Assembly (NCBI GenBank): GCA_029817715.1
Contig: JARUPY010000142.1
Location: forward strand, 124,001-188,000
From: Melastoma dodecandrum
Lineage: Eukaryota; Streptophyta; Magnoliopsida; Myrtales; Melastomataceae
DNA length: 64,000 nt
Reading direction: 5' to 3'
Shown: positions 54,588 to 64,000 of the stretch, in pieces
How the letters are laid out: the number at the start of each line of letters is the position of its first letter
How positions within the stretch are numbered: position 1 is the stretch's first letter
Notes under the pieces: model-generated
The model's database searches: none
What the model was told of the DNA's origin: nothing
Seen by the model: only the letters and a program-made list of their open reading frames with translations
Position numbers and translations under genes: made by a program

Positions 54588-57159
54588 TGTACGCGCGCCT
54601 TTCGGCCTAGCATGCGCGTGGCGGTTCGAACGACCCGAGAATCCGAACCCGCTCCCCAAGGCCTAACCGGTCGGCGTCACGACTCAAGCGTCGGACATTG
54701 CGGAAGGGAATTGGGTGATCCCTCCCTAGGTTCCTAACTGGGCCTGCTCGAATCCTCGCCGACCGTCTCTGTTTTTCTAAGAGGCGATGGGCGAAAGGCG
54801 GAGCATAATCCGAAGGAGGAACTGTCGGGAAGAATCGGGAGCGGCTCGTGTCGCCAGTCCCTCATCCATGATGGCTCCGTAAGAAGTTGTTATTGTTTAA
54901 CCAAGGTAAACTAAATCGCCACCGACTTTATTTATAAAAGCTGTTTAAGTCGGAAAAAAAAAAACAGTTGGTTCGGAGATTCCTAGTTACTAACTCTTAC
55001 ATTCTAACATGCGAAAAGGGAGGTGGCGTTTGCTCCAAAAGATTTGCTTTTGTTTAACGGGCGTTGGACCCGATCCGGGCATGACTCCGGACTCATGTCA
55101 GTGTTTTACGGGCGTTGGACCCGATTCAGGCTTTGGACCCGAACTCATGTTTGTTGATAGCAAACAACATGCGACAATAAACCTATGGGCCTAAGGCATG
55201 CGGACAAGCACAGGCAATTATTTAGATCAAAGGGGGCGGGGAAGGATGGTGACCGTGGGCCTATACACTTGGGCCCACGGCCCGTTACAAGTGGATTTTC
55301 TATCTTTTTCGGGAGGCCCGCACCTCCCCTTTGTACCTGTGGCCCGCCGGGATGGCATGTCATCGGCTAAGGCTTATCAGTTGGGCCACTTTGGTGACGT
55401 ACCTCCACCACGGGTGTCTTCAGAGTCGCTTTGTCGAATCCTCGAAATCGTTTGTTGATTTTTCATGTAATATAAAATGGAAATTTGGTTAGAATGCTCA
55501 AATAATAAGAGTTGTATAATCACAAAACACAACGAATACGAATTACGCATAGTTCAGAAAGCGATCTATAACTTTGACTCGAATTGTCCAATTTAATCAA
55601 AATTTAAACCAAAAGATCGAAAACTTAATGGTGAGTTTGCATGTAAAATTTTATAAAAATCTAACGGTGCAATCTCACAAGATCAAGGAACTAAATTGGC
55701 TAGCCGGAAAAGCGGAACAGCTTGCACCGACAGCGTTGTTCCTATCATATCATGGACCTCAAACGTCCGATCGGAGTGCAAAAGGACTTCACAGAAAGTT
55801 AATGCAATGAAGAATTCGTGTGTAAAATTCCACATGGATCCAACGGTTGGATCGAAAGATATGCTCGTGCAAAAATTGAAAGTAATATAAATAGCTTGTC
55901 CAGTTTGGCTGACCTGAGCCGTTGGAACAAAAATTGATATCTTTTCATCCACATTGTGAAAAAATGTGTATGAAATGTCAAAATCAACATGTATATATTT
56001 ACAAAATTTAAGTACACTCCAACGGTTTGATCCGCGGGTATTGTGCAAAGAGTGAAGTAGCGATGCTCGGCAGACCTCACTTGGTGTACAGTCTGTTCAC
56101 GAGGTCGTATCTTGTTATTACAGAAACTTCAACGGTTAGTTAATATATGAAAACAATTATATTGAAGTCTAGTTTCTGGTCAAAAAGTTTGAACAAGATC
56201 CAACGGTTAGATCTCCAGCAATGTCCCCGGAAGTAACAATGCGACAGACTGCTCTGTTGCGGCCAGCGAAGGTGGCGCTAGTTTCGGGGGGCATATCTTG
56301 TACCAAAAATTAAAATAAAAATATTTCCAAGATCATCACTCATTGTAGATCATTTGACCTTTTGGGTTCGAGGTTCGAAAATGTCCGTAACCTCTTTGAA
56401 AAAAAGAGCCTTTTGAGGCGTTGCCGCTGAAAACAATCGAAATAGAAGGCCGGGAGATGTCCCGACACTTTCGTGCCACAAATGAATGCAAAATCGACCC
56501 CAAAGCTACCGTGAAAGCTTTGAGGTCTAAAAAAAACGTATGAAAATGCATTTCGAGAGGAGTTTAAATGATTACGACCTGTTTACGTTGTGGTTAAGTG
56601 TCGACGGGAGATGGCACGCCGGCTGTCCTTTGTCCTTTGGCTGTTACGACCTTGTATGAAGGCTCGTTCCTCACCCGAGGGGTTACCTCACCTCGGGGTT
56701 GCCCGAGGAGGATGAACGACGTCGGGAGGGCGCCGGCTGATAGGCTGGTCGGGAGGCTTTGACTCGTCAGCGCCGGAGAGGGGGATTCCTTGGCTCCGGT
56801 TTCTGTATGTAGATCGAGAGGAGTTGGCCTCCGGCGTTGATTTGTGTAGAGGAGTTGGCCTCCGATTCCCGAAGAGGTCGAGCGTATGAGAGGAGAGGGA
56901 CCTCTGATTTTCGGATTATCTGATAATTCTTTCAAAAGGGATCATCTGATCTTTTTTTTTTACGAAATTTGTGTCTAGGTTCATGATAAAAATAATCGTG
57001 TCCCCTTTTGCTTTGCTTTGGCAATGTTTATCAATCATAGTTATTTGTTTCCTTGTATATTGTTTCCTTCATTGCATGATTCCTTTCTTTGTTTTGTTAT
57101 TTTGATTTGATTGGTGAATAATCGTAGTCTACGCAATTTGTCCAATTTGGGGTATTACA
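54588..57159 (-). repeat. 3' LTR of the large non-coding element, 2.57 kb
   Basis: It matches 63051-64000 from its left end. It includes a GGGCGTTGGACCCGAT direct repeat (about 55060 and 55110) and the 180-bp array at 55655-56215. It ends GGGGTATTACA against the purine tract. Confidence 0.9.
55655..56215. repeat. Degenerate 175-180-bp tandem units in the LTR
   Basis: A TCCAACGGTTGGATC-like word recurs at about 55660, 55836, 56016 and 56196, spaced 174-180 bp, each followed by a GAAC...GAAG or GCAAAAG block. Copies differ a good deal between recurrences. Confidence 0.65.
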
Positions 57160-57172
57160 GTTGCCCCTCTTT
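57160..57172 (-). promoter_or_regulatory. Polypurine tract of the large non-coding element
   Basis: Minus-strand AAAGAGGGGCAAC directly precedes the TGTAATACCCC start of the 3' LTR. Confidence 0.85.
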
Positions 57173-58739
57173 GCGAGATAATCTTGAAAGGATTTTCTTG
57201 CAAAGACTTCATTAATACCCCAAATTGTGGATCCAGATATCCTTGATAGACCTGTTCTTTGGGGCTTCATTAAGAAACAAGTTAGTAATAAATGTATCCT
57301 TGTGAAATACGGAGTAATCAAACATGTATGATTAAGACATTCATGTATGCCACGCTTTGTTTTAACAAAGTCTATTTGAATGCTTCATAGCGAGGTTGGA
57401 GAAGGGCTTATGACTTTTCTCACGGCTCACTCTTATTTTTGAAAGCTGTCTAGGTGAGATTTCAGAATTCCTTTGACTTGGATGCTCATGTATCGATCGA
57501 AGGAGTCTTTGTATGGTTATAATGTGGGTTTGACATAAGGCCTTTTGGTTGAGGTTCTAAATTCTTTATTTTAGGAAACGAATCTATGGACCTCATCGGA
57601 AGCTGTTGTACCATAGAAGTTTCACCGTCCAAGCGAATTCTCCACCTTCCAGACGGCATGCCAGTTGAAACACTCCGTTGGGGATTGATGAAGGTTTCAC
57701 TGGTGACATTTGATGATCCACTTTGAGGATGCTTTTCTCCTTGACTTGCTTGAGAGATGTTTTTACTGGTGATTGCCAATGATCCGCTTTGGAGACATTT
57801 TGCTTCCTCATATGTAGAAAACACTTGCTCTTGCGACCGTCTATGTCGGCCATGATACTTTATTTTTGTTATTTTGATTCTGCGCTTTGCTTTTTTAAAG
57901 ACTTTGGTCTTTGCGCTGACTCTGCTTTTTCTTTACTAAACTATAGGGATTTGCCCCATTTTCTTTCTCTCATTGATTTCCTGGGAGATGCTTTGGACTC
58001 CTTATGAAATTGTTTGAAGGTGCTCTGTCCTTGGGAGCGACTCGACTGGAGTGCATGTCCGATGATGGTGCCTCTTCACTTGAACCTTAAGGAAGTGTCG
58101 CCTCTATGGTCCATTGTTCCCGGTTTCTGACTACAGGATCTCCATTTACCTCAGTGTGAGGCGGTCCTTAGACTCAGAGGGAGTAGTATATATAGAAACT
58201 TCGACTTTGGCTCGGAAGGGCTAGCAATGGTTAATTTTTTGTTTGGGGTAGAGAAGAAATGCTCGATCTCATCCCGGTTTGAGCATCTTTTGTCAAAGGA
58301 TTCGTTGTCCGCCCGGACGTTAACATGTGAACCCTCATAGTGTTTGCACTCATCACTCTGGGGTAGGCGTTTAGGAATGGGTTTGCCTTCTCCACTTCCG
58401 CTCAGAAGCATTCTTAATAAAAATATTTTCGAATTGTATGCAAATAGGCATTCAAATGCTTAAGAAATGAATAGATTCAGGTATGCAAACCTCTTTGGAG
58501 ACGTCATACTGAGGTGGTACTCCTGTGTAAGCTTCGTGGGGAAGGTGTTCGCATTCTTACCGTACTGTGCAGATGTCCATGTGCCCACACAGCTCGGTGG
58601 TCATCCTGGAAGAATGTGCTTGTATATTCGACTCTTGTTGAGGAATGCGGTGTACGTAATCGACCCCAGCTGGGGAAATGGAGGTATGACTCCGTCTGGA
58701 AAATGACAAGAAATCTTGTTAGAGAGTAGTGTAGATGAT

Positions 58740-60400
58740 ACTTCCTTTCGATTTGAACATCTTTGGTGACAACAAAGGCAACTCCGAAGCTTTGGTTCGA
58801 AATTTTCCACCCGACCACCCGCGCCTTTGTCTGTAATGTAAGATGCTCATGTACCTACACAAGGCAAAGGACAGATAACAAGTAAGATCATGTAACTTGT
58901 TTATCTTAAAATAATAATGAAGTTTGCATATGTAACTCCGTTTATATGAAAGATGAAATAGAGCTTTGATACTTCCCATTTTTCGTCATTGTATCTTCGT
59001 CCGATGGAATCGAATGATTAACGATGGTTACTCCTGCCCGATGTCTATTTTATAAGGAAGCTCATGTACCTGAGAAACAAGTAAGTTCATGTTACTCGTT
59101 TCTATTTGAGTAAAACATGAAGTTTGTTCATATATCTTCATTGATAAAAAGGGTGAAATAGAGTTTTGGTACTCCCCTTTTGTATGGTTGTGTCATTGTG
59201 TCTTCGTCCGAAGGAATCCAAGGATTGACGAAACCGCCACAAGCATTTGGCTTGAAGCTTTGCCACCCTGCCACCCTCGCCTTCGTCACAGGTTTTTTGT
59301 ACCATTCGTGTGAGAAGCTCTTGTACCTGCCCACGAGACAAAGAACGTAAACGAAATAAGCTCATGTAATTTCGCTTAGTTTGATGAAGAGAGTAATGAC
59401 TGTGTGATTCTCCTTTTTTCATGTGTATTGTCGGTGTTCATTGCCCCAGTTCTTTGGGGATGTAAAGAAGTTTGTTGATGAAGGTTGTGTTCTGAATGAA
59501 GCTTTATTGTTTGTCTTCATTGTCTGCCTAGGGCGCTCATGTACCCCTTTCATGTAATTTGTTGTCTTGTTGATGACATGTTGTTTTGAAGCTTTGGTTT
59601 TCATTGTCTGCCTAGGACGCTCATGTATCTCTTTCATGTAATTTGTGGTGTTGTTGATGACATGTTGCTCCGAAGCTTTGGTTTGAAATGTATTGATTGT
59701 CTTGATTGTCTATCGAGGATGTTCATGTACTTCTCCTTTTCATGTGATTCGCTGGTTCGTCAATGGGGAATTAACCAAGATTGCTCTGTCTGTGTGGATG
59801 CCCATGTGCTCCATTTTGGTATGATCATCTTTGGTGATGACAAAGGCAATCTCGAAGCTTTGGTTCGAAATTTTCCACCCAACCGCCCGCGCCTTTGTCT
59901 ATAATGTAGGATGCTTATGTACCTACACTAAGCAAAGGACAGACAACAAGTGAGCTCATGTAACTTGTTTCTTTTAAAGGAGGAATGAAGTTTGCTCATG
60001 TAACTTCATTTTTATGAAAAGCGAAGTAGAGTTTTGATACTTCCCTTTTCTACGTGTTTCGTCATTGCATCTTCGTCCGTAGGAATCAAAGGATTGACGA
60101 AATGGTTGCTCTTGCCTGATGTCTGTTGTATAAGGAAGCTCATGTACCTATCAAACAGATGGCGAGAAACAAGTGAGTTCATGCAACTTGTTTCTGTTAG
60201 AATAAGAATGAAGTTTGCTTGTGTAACTTCATTTGTAAGAAAGGTGAAGTAGAGTTTTGGTACTTCCCTCTTGTATGATCTCGTCATTGCGTTTTCGTCC
60301 GATGGAGTCGAAGGTCTGACGAAATTGCTACAAAACTTTGGCTTGAAGCTTTGCCTCCCTACCACCCTCGCCTTTGCCATAGGAGTTTTGTACCATTCGT
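58740..60400. repeat. Direct duplication, about 660 bp with a 1,075-bp offset
   Basis: The block 58745-59325 recurs at about 59820-60415 with the same order of words: ACAAAGGCAA, CGAAGCTTTGGTTCGAAATTT, a CCACCC...CGCGCCTTTGTCT block, GATGCTCATGTACCTAC, AACAAGTGAGCTCATGTAAC, TCGTCATTG...TCTTCGTCCG and GAAGCTTTGCC. Related but weaker blocks continue to 61100. Within each copy a roughly 230-bp sub-unit built on CTCATGTACCT and AACAAGT is visible. Confidence 0.85.
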
Positions 60401-60429
60401 TTGAGGAGCTCTTGTACCAAGATTGCTCT

Positions 60430-60650
60430 GTCTTGTCCCAGGATAGTTTGGAGGTATGCCCCAGGATTGCTTGGAGACGTCCATGATCACTTGGAGATTT
60501 GCCCCTGGATCGGTCGAGGATTTGCCCTAAGATTGCTTGTAGATTTGTCCATCATTACTCGGAGATTTGCCCCAGGATTGTTCGAAGATCTATCCTATGA
60601 TTGTTTGGAGATTTGCACATGGATCGCATGGAGCTTTGCCCGGATTGTTC
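60430..60650. repeat. Minisatellite, about 31-36-bp unit
   Basis: About six to seven imperfect copies of CCAGGATTGCTTGGAGATTTGC-like units lie here; another copy appears near 60885-60920. Confidence 0.8.
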
Positions 60651-61984
60651 ACGTAGTGTCGTCTTCGTTATTTTGCCAGCGTAGGCTGTTTCGAAACTTT
60701 GGCTCGAAACTTTTCCACCCTACCACCCTCGCCTTCGTCGTCTGTCTAGGATGTTCATGTACCTATAAGACAAGCCGAAGGGCAAAACAAGTAAGCTCAT
60801 GCAACCTGTTTTGCGAAAAAAAGCATTTGTTAAGGGACGAATACTCCCTTTTCATGTAGATCATTGTTTTGTTGACAGAGAATTTTCCAAGATTGCTTGG
60901 AGTTTTGCCCCAATATTGCTTGTCTGCTCAGGATGCTCATGTACCTATAAGACTAATGCATGGTGAAAATAAGTAAGCTCGTGTAACTTATTTTTGCAAA
61001 GAAAGTATTAACTTGGGAACAAATACTTCCTTTCATGTTGTTCTGTTGTTTTGTTAACAACGAAGGATATTTCAAAGCTTTGGCTTTAAACTATTTCAAG
61101 ACTTTGGCTCGAAACTTTACCACCCTGTCACTCACACATTGAGTGCTTGTGGCAGTTCCTCTTTGTTACGACGGTTGCTCTTTTGAAAGGCGTGACTACA
61201 CGGGATGTGAGTTGTTGTGGCACTTTGTGGTGGGCATGGGTGGGGATTGGCCACTCATGTAGTGGGCCGAGGTGCTTGTTTTTCGTTAATGAGTGATGCG
61301 GGGACCGACCTTCTCTTCTGTTCTTTGGTGAGAGTCGGTGGTTGAATACTGTCGGGATGACCGCTTGGATGCCGTAGGGAATTCAAAGAGAATTGCCCCA
61401 GTCGAAGTATGCGTCGTCGTTTGGTAGAAATCATGTTCTTTGGTATTGGTAAGCTGTTGTGTGAGCTCCAGACGAGACATTTTGTACCTGCGAGGTAAAA
61501 TGGATGCCTAAGTGTTAGCAGTTTAAATATCGGTAAGTTCATCATATATGCTTTGAACTGTTGGAAGGCGAATAGAGCGAATGGGGGCTTCTAATGCCAG
61601 TTGCACTGTGTATTCGACGTCGCTTGAAGAATTTGGTCCATGTTCATGTTTTTTGTCGTTGGGATGTTGATTCGACATTCTTCAAGTTCTTTGGGAAGTT
61701 TGATCTTGCGAGGTTGTTGTGAAGACGGGTTTGCCCATAGTGCTAGAATGTACTGTTGGCACCGTGAAGAAGGTCGACGAGTCCTTGTGCCAGATTGTGG
61801 TGACTGATGATGTAGAGGGATCACTTTTATTGCCTTGGAGTGATTGTCGGATCAGTAGGCGTGATGTTCCGACGCGTCCGATTTTTGCATGTCTATGAAC
61901 GGCTCTCTGGTTTGTCGTTAATTTTGATGTTGATGGAGATTGGCCTTTTGAAATGTAACCTTCTTGGGGTTTTTAGGTTGCTGT

Positions 61985-62190
61985 AGATTCGGCTTTGAAC
62001 CTTGGTAGTCGTTGGGTGAACTTTGGTCTTGTTTTTGGCTTTGTACTTTGGTAGCCGTTGATAACACTTTGGGCTCATGTCTTTGGACACACGGCTTTGG
62101 ACCTTGGTAGCCGTATGAAAACTTTGGTCTTCATGTTGTTAGATGTTCGACTTTGGGCCAGGTAGCCGTCGATAAATCCTTGGTATTCTT
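61985..62190. repeat. Tandem units with a CTTTGG..CTTGGTAGCCG core
   Basis: Four units with GGCTTTG, ACCTTGGTAGCCG and a TGTTGATA- or GTTGGGTGA-type tail recur every 55-70 bp. Confidence 0.7.
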
Positions 62191-63022
62191 GTGCTTGTAG
62201 ATTTGTAATATCATGCTTTGTCCCTAGTCCCATTCAAGGAGCCATGTTGGAGAATTAAACCTCGGAAGGAAAATAGAGAGAATGTTTGGATTAGTATCAT
62301 GCAATAATATAATCGATGCATGATAAATTTGTGATGATACTTAATCGCACTCATGTATGCATAAAAGAATGCATTATGTAATTGCAATTGTAAATGAGAA
62401 GTCATGATGCAATGGAGCAACTTCTGTGAATGACATGATAATGTAACTACTGCAATCAAACATACACTCATGTGGTCATGCGAATGTACGAATGCAATAA
62501 GCAATAAAATAGGTAGCGAATGTATGGATGCAGTAAATAATAAAATAGGTAGGGATATGAGAAATGAAGGTTGTTGAAGCCCATTGTAATAAACTCCATC
62601 AAACTGCAAAACGAGAAGTGTTAGTTTTACAGTCATAGCAGACAAAGCATACCTGACACCTGTCCCTGCACAAGTAGCAGTCACTCAGTAACAGACAAAT
62701 GCACGTGCGGCGTCTGGTACCTGTAGTGGGCAAACAATGCTAGACTCTCGGATGAAGGTTTCTAAACCTCCCTCGGACTAAGGGAGGCGGGGCCCCGGCC
62801 AAAAACCAAACCGCAAATAGCAGCAAGCTGAGCCTCTCGGTGACCCCCCTAAAAATCCTAGCCCCGGGTTCGGGCACATCTAGATATGCCTAGGAAAGCA
62901 GTAAACAAACACAACCATGAGGGCAGACAAAGGGTACCGAGCCAAGCAATTACACACAAACAAGAACTCCTCTCCGTATGTAGATTGAAAATGTAAGAGC
63001 GTTCGAAAGGAATCCACATGCA

Positions 63023-63043
63023 GAGTCCCCAGCGGAGTCGCCA
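63023..63043 (-). other. Putative primer-binding site of the large element
   Basis: Minus-strand TGGCGACTCCGCTGGGGAC begins 7 bp from the LTR end. It starts with TGG, as a site pairing with a tRNA CCA end should. I cannot assign the tRNA with certainty. Confidence 0.7.
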
Positions 63044-63050
63044 TCCGGGA

Positions 63051-64000
63051 TGTACGCGCGCCTTCCGGCCTAGCACGCGCGAGGCGGTTCGAACGACACG
63101 AGGATCCGGGTCCGCTCCCCAAGGCCCAACTGGTCGGCGTCGCGACTCGAGCGTCGGACGCTGCAGAAGGGAATTGGGTGATCCCTCCCTGAGTTCCTAA
63201 CTGGGCCTGCTCGGGCCCTCGCCGACCGTCTCTGTTTTCCTAAGAGGCGGTAGGCGAAAGGCGGAGCATGATCCGAAGGAGGAACTTTCGGGAGGAATCG
63301 GGAGCGGCTCGTGTCGTCAGTCCCTCATCCATGATGGCTCCGTAAGAAAAGGTTGTTGTTGTTTAACCTAGGTGAACTAAACGGAGTCGCCACCGACTTT
63401 ATTTATAAAAGCTGTTTAAGTCGGAAAAAAACAGTTGGTTCGGAGATTCCTAGTTACTAACTCTTACATTCTAACATGCGAAAAGGGAGGTGGCGTTTGC
63501 TCCAAAAGATTTGCTTTTGTTTAACGGGCGTTGGACCCGATCCGGGCATGACTCCGGACTCATGTCAGTGTTTTACGGGCGTTGGACCCGATTCAGGCTT
63601 TGAACCCGAACTCATGTTTGTTGATAGCAAACAACATGCGACAATAAACCTATGGGCCTAAGGCATGCGGACAAGCACAGGCAATTATTTAGATCAAATG
63701 GGGCGGGGAAGGATGGTGACCGTGGGCCTATACACTTGGGCCCACGGCCCGTTACAAGTGGATTTTCTATCTTTTTCGGGAGGCCCGCACCTCCCCTTTG
63801 TACCTGTGGCCCGCCGGGATGGCATGTCATCGGCTAAGGCTTATCAGTTGGGCCACTTTGGTGACGTACCTCCACCACGGGTGTCTTCAGAGTCGCTTTG
63901 TCGAATCCTCGAAATCGTTTGTTGATTTTTCATGTAATATAAAATGGAAATTTGGTTAGAATGCTCAAATAATAAGAGTTGTATAATCACAAAACACAAC
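63051..64000 (-). repeat. 5' LTR of the large non-coding element, truncated by the window
   Basis: It matches 54588-55534 from its left end through to the last base of the window, with only scattered differences. The distal 1.6 kb lie outside. Confidence 0.9.

Larger units (their letters stand above)
54588..64000 (-). mobile_element. Large non-coding LTR retrotransposon (LARD-like), runs off the window
   Basis: The minus-strand element has its 3' LTR at 54588-57159 and the start of its 5' LTR at 63051-64000. The two are nearly identical over the 950 bp that can be compared. Minus-strand LTR ends are TGTAATACCCC ... GGCGCGCGTACA. The purine tract AAAGAGGGGCAAC is beside the 3' LTR and a primer-site-like TGGCGACTCCGCTGGGGAC lies beside the 5' LTR. 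The 5.9-kb interior has no gag or pol frame; it holds tandem duplications and minisatellites. It fits a large retrotransposon derivative that depends on an Ogre/Tat-like Gypsy partner. The 5 bp before it are GGCAG; the right-hand duplication is outside the window. Confidence 0.88.

Noticed and set aside
55009..55458. Short frames repeated identically at 63476-63925
   Set aside because: The identity comes from LTR duplication, and the frames have no protein character.
58740..60650. CRISPR-like regular repeats
   Set aside because: The units are long, adjacent and degenerate, lack unique spacers, and the genome is a plant.

Overview
This is a piece of a plant nuclear genome, most likely a flowering plant. 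The evidence is an abscisic-acid receptor pseudogene, an intron-rich inositol polyphosphate phosphatase gene, a plant glutaredoxin-like gene, Copia and Gypsy LTR retrotransposons, hAT and Mutator-type DNA elements, and an integrated plant pararetrovirus (Caulimoviridae). Nothing bacterial was seen. Most of the window is nested transposable elements. Only one host gene looks intact.

Layout. 1-14.4 kb: an old broken reading frame, and next to it a degenerate Gypsy-type LTR; the frame is split by a full-length 11.1-kb Sirevirus-like Copia element on the minus strand (1042-12166, target duplication GAACC) that still carries gag, a broken pol and an extra 3' envelope-like ORF. 14.4-20.8 kb: an intronless PYL-type ABA receptor pseudogene cut in two by a Gypsy element (14653-20444, target duplication GATGG). 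21.6-25.2 kb: DNA transposons, namely a 1-kb element with a 9-bp target duplication, then a Pack-MULE-like element with 180-bp inverted ends that carries an EF-hand gene fragment and is itself hit by a hAT element. 26.3-30.8 kb: a decayed, 3'-truncated relative of the first Gypsy element on the plus strand, joined to a short foreign LTR.

30.9-38.7 kb is the gene island: an unrecognised minus-strand membrane-protein ORF, a divergently oriented 11-exon MINPP-type histidine phosphatase (508 aa by my splicing), a decayed minus-strand pseudogene and a short glutaredoxin-domain gene.

39.4-46.6 kb: a non-coding LTR element with internal tandem repeats, into which a 3-kb solo LTR (target duplication CGTTA) and a 403-bp hAT MITE (target duplication CTCCGAAC) inserted. 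47.0-54.6 kb: an endogenous pararetrovirus with recognisable but broken movement, coat, protease and reverse-transcriptase regions, interrupted by a solo Sirevirus-like LTR (50677-52756, target duplication GGACA). At 54588 the viral sequence is cut again by a very large non-coding LTR element whose second LTR runs off the window end.

The nested insertions give a relative history: virus integration came before the solo LTR and the large non-coding element; the ABA receptor copy came before the Gypsy insertion; the Pack-MULE came before the hAT. All calls are by reading. No alignment or database search was run, and identity statements are by eye.
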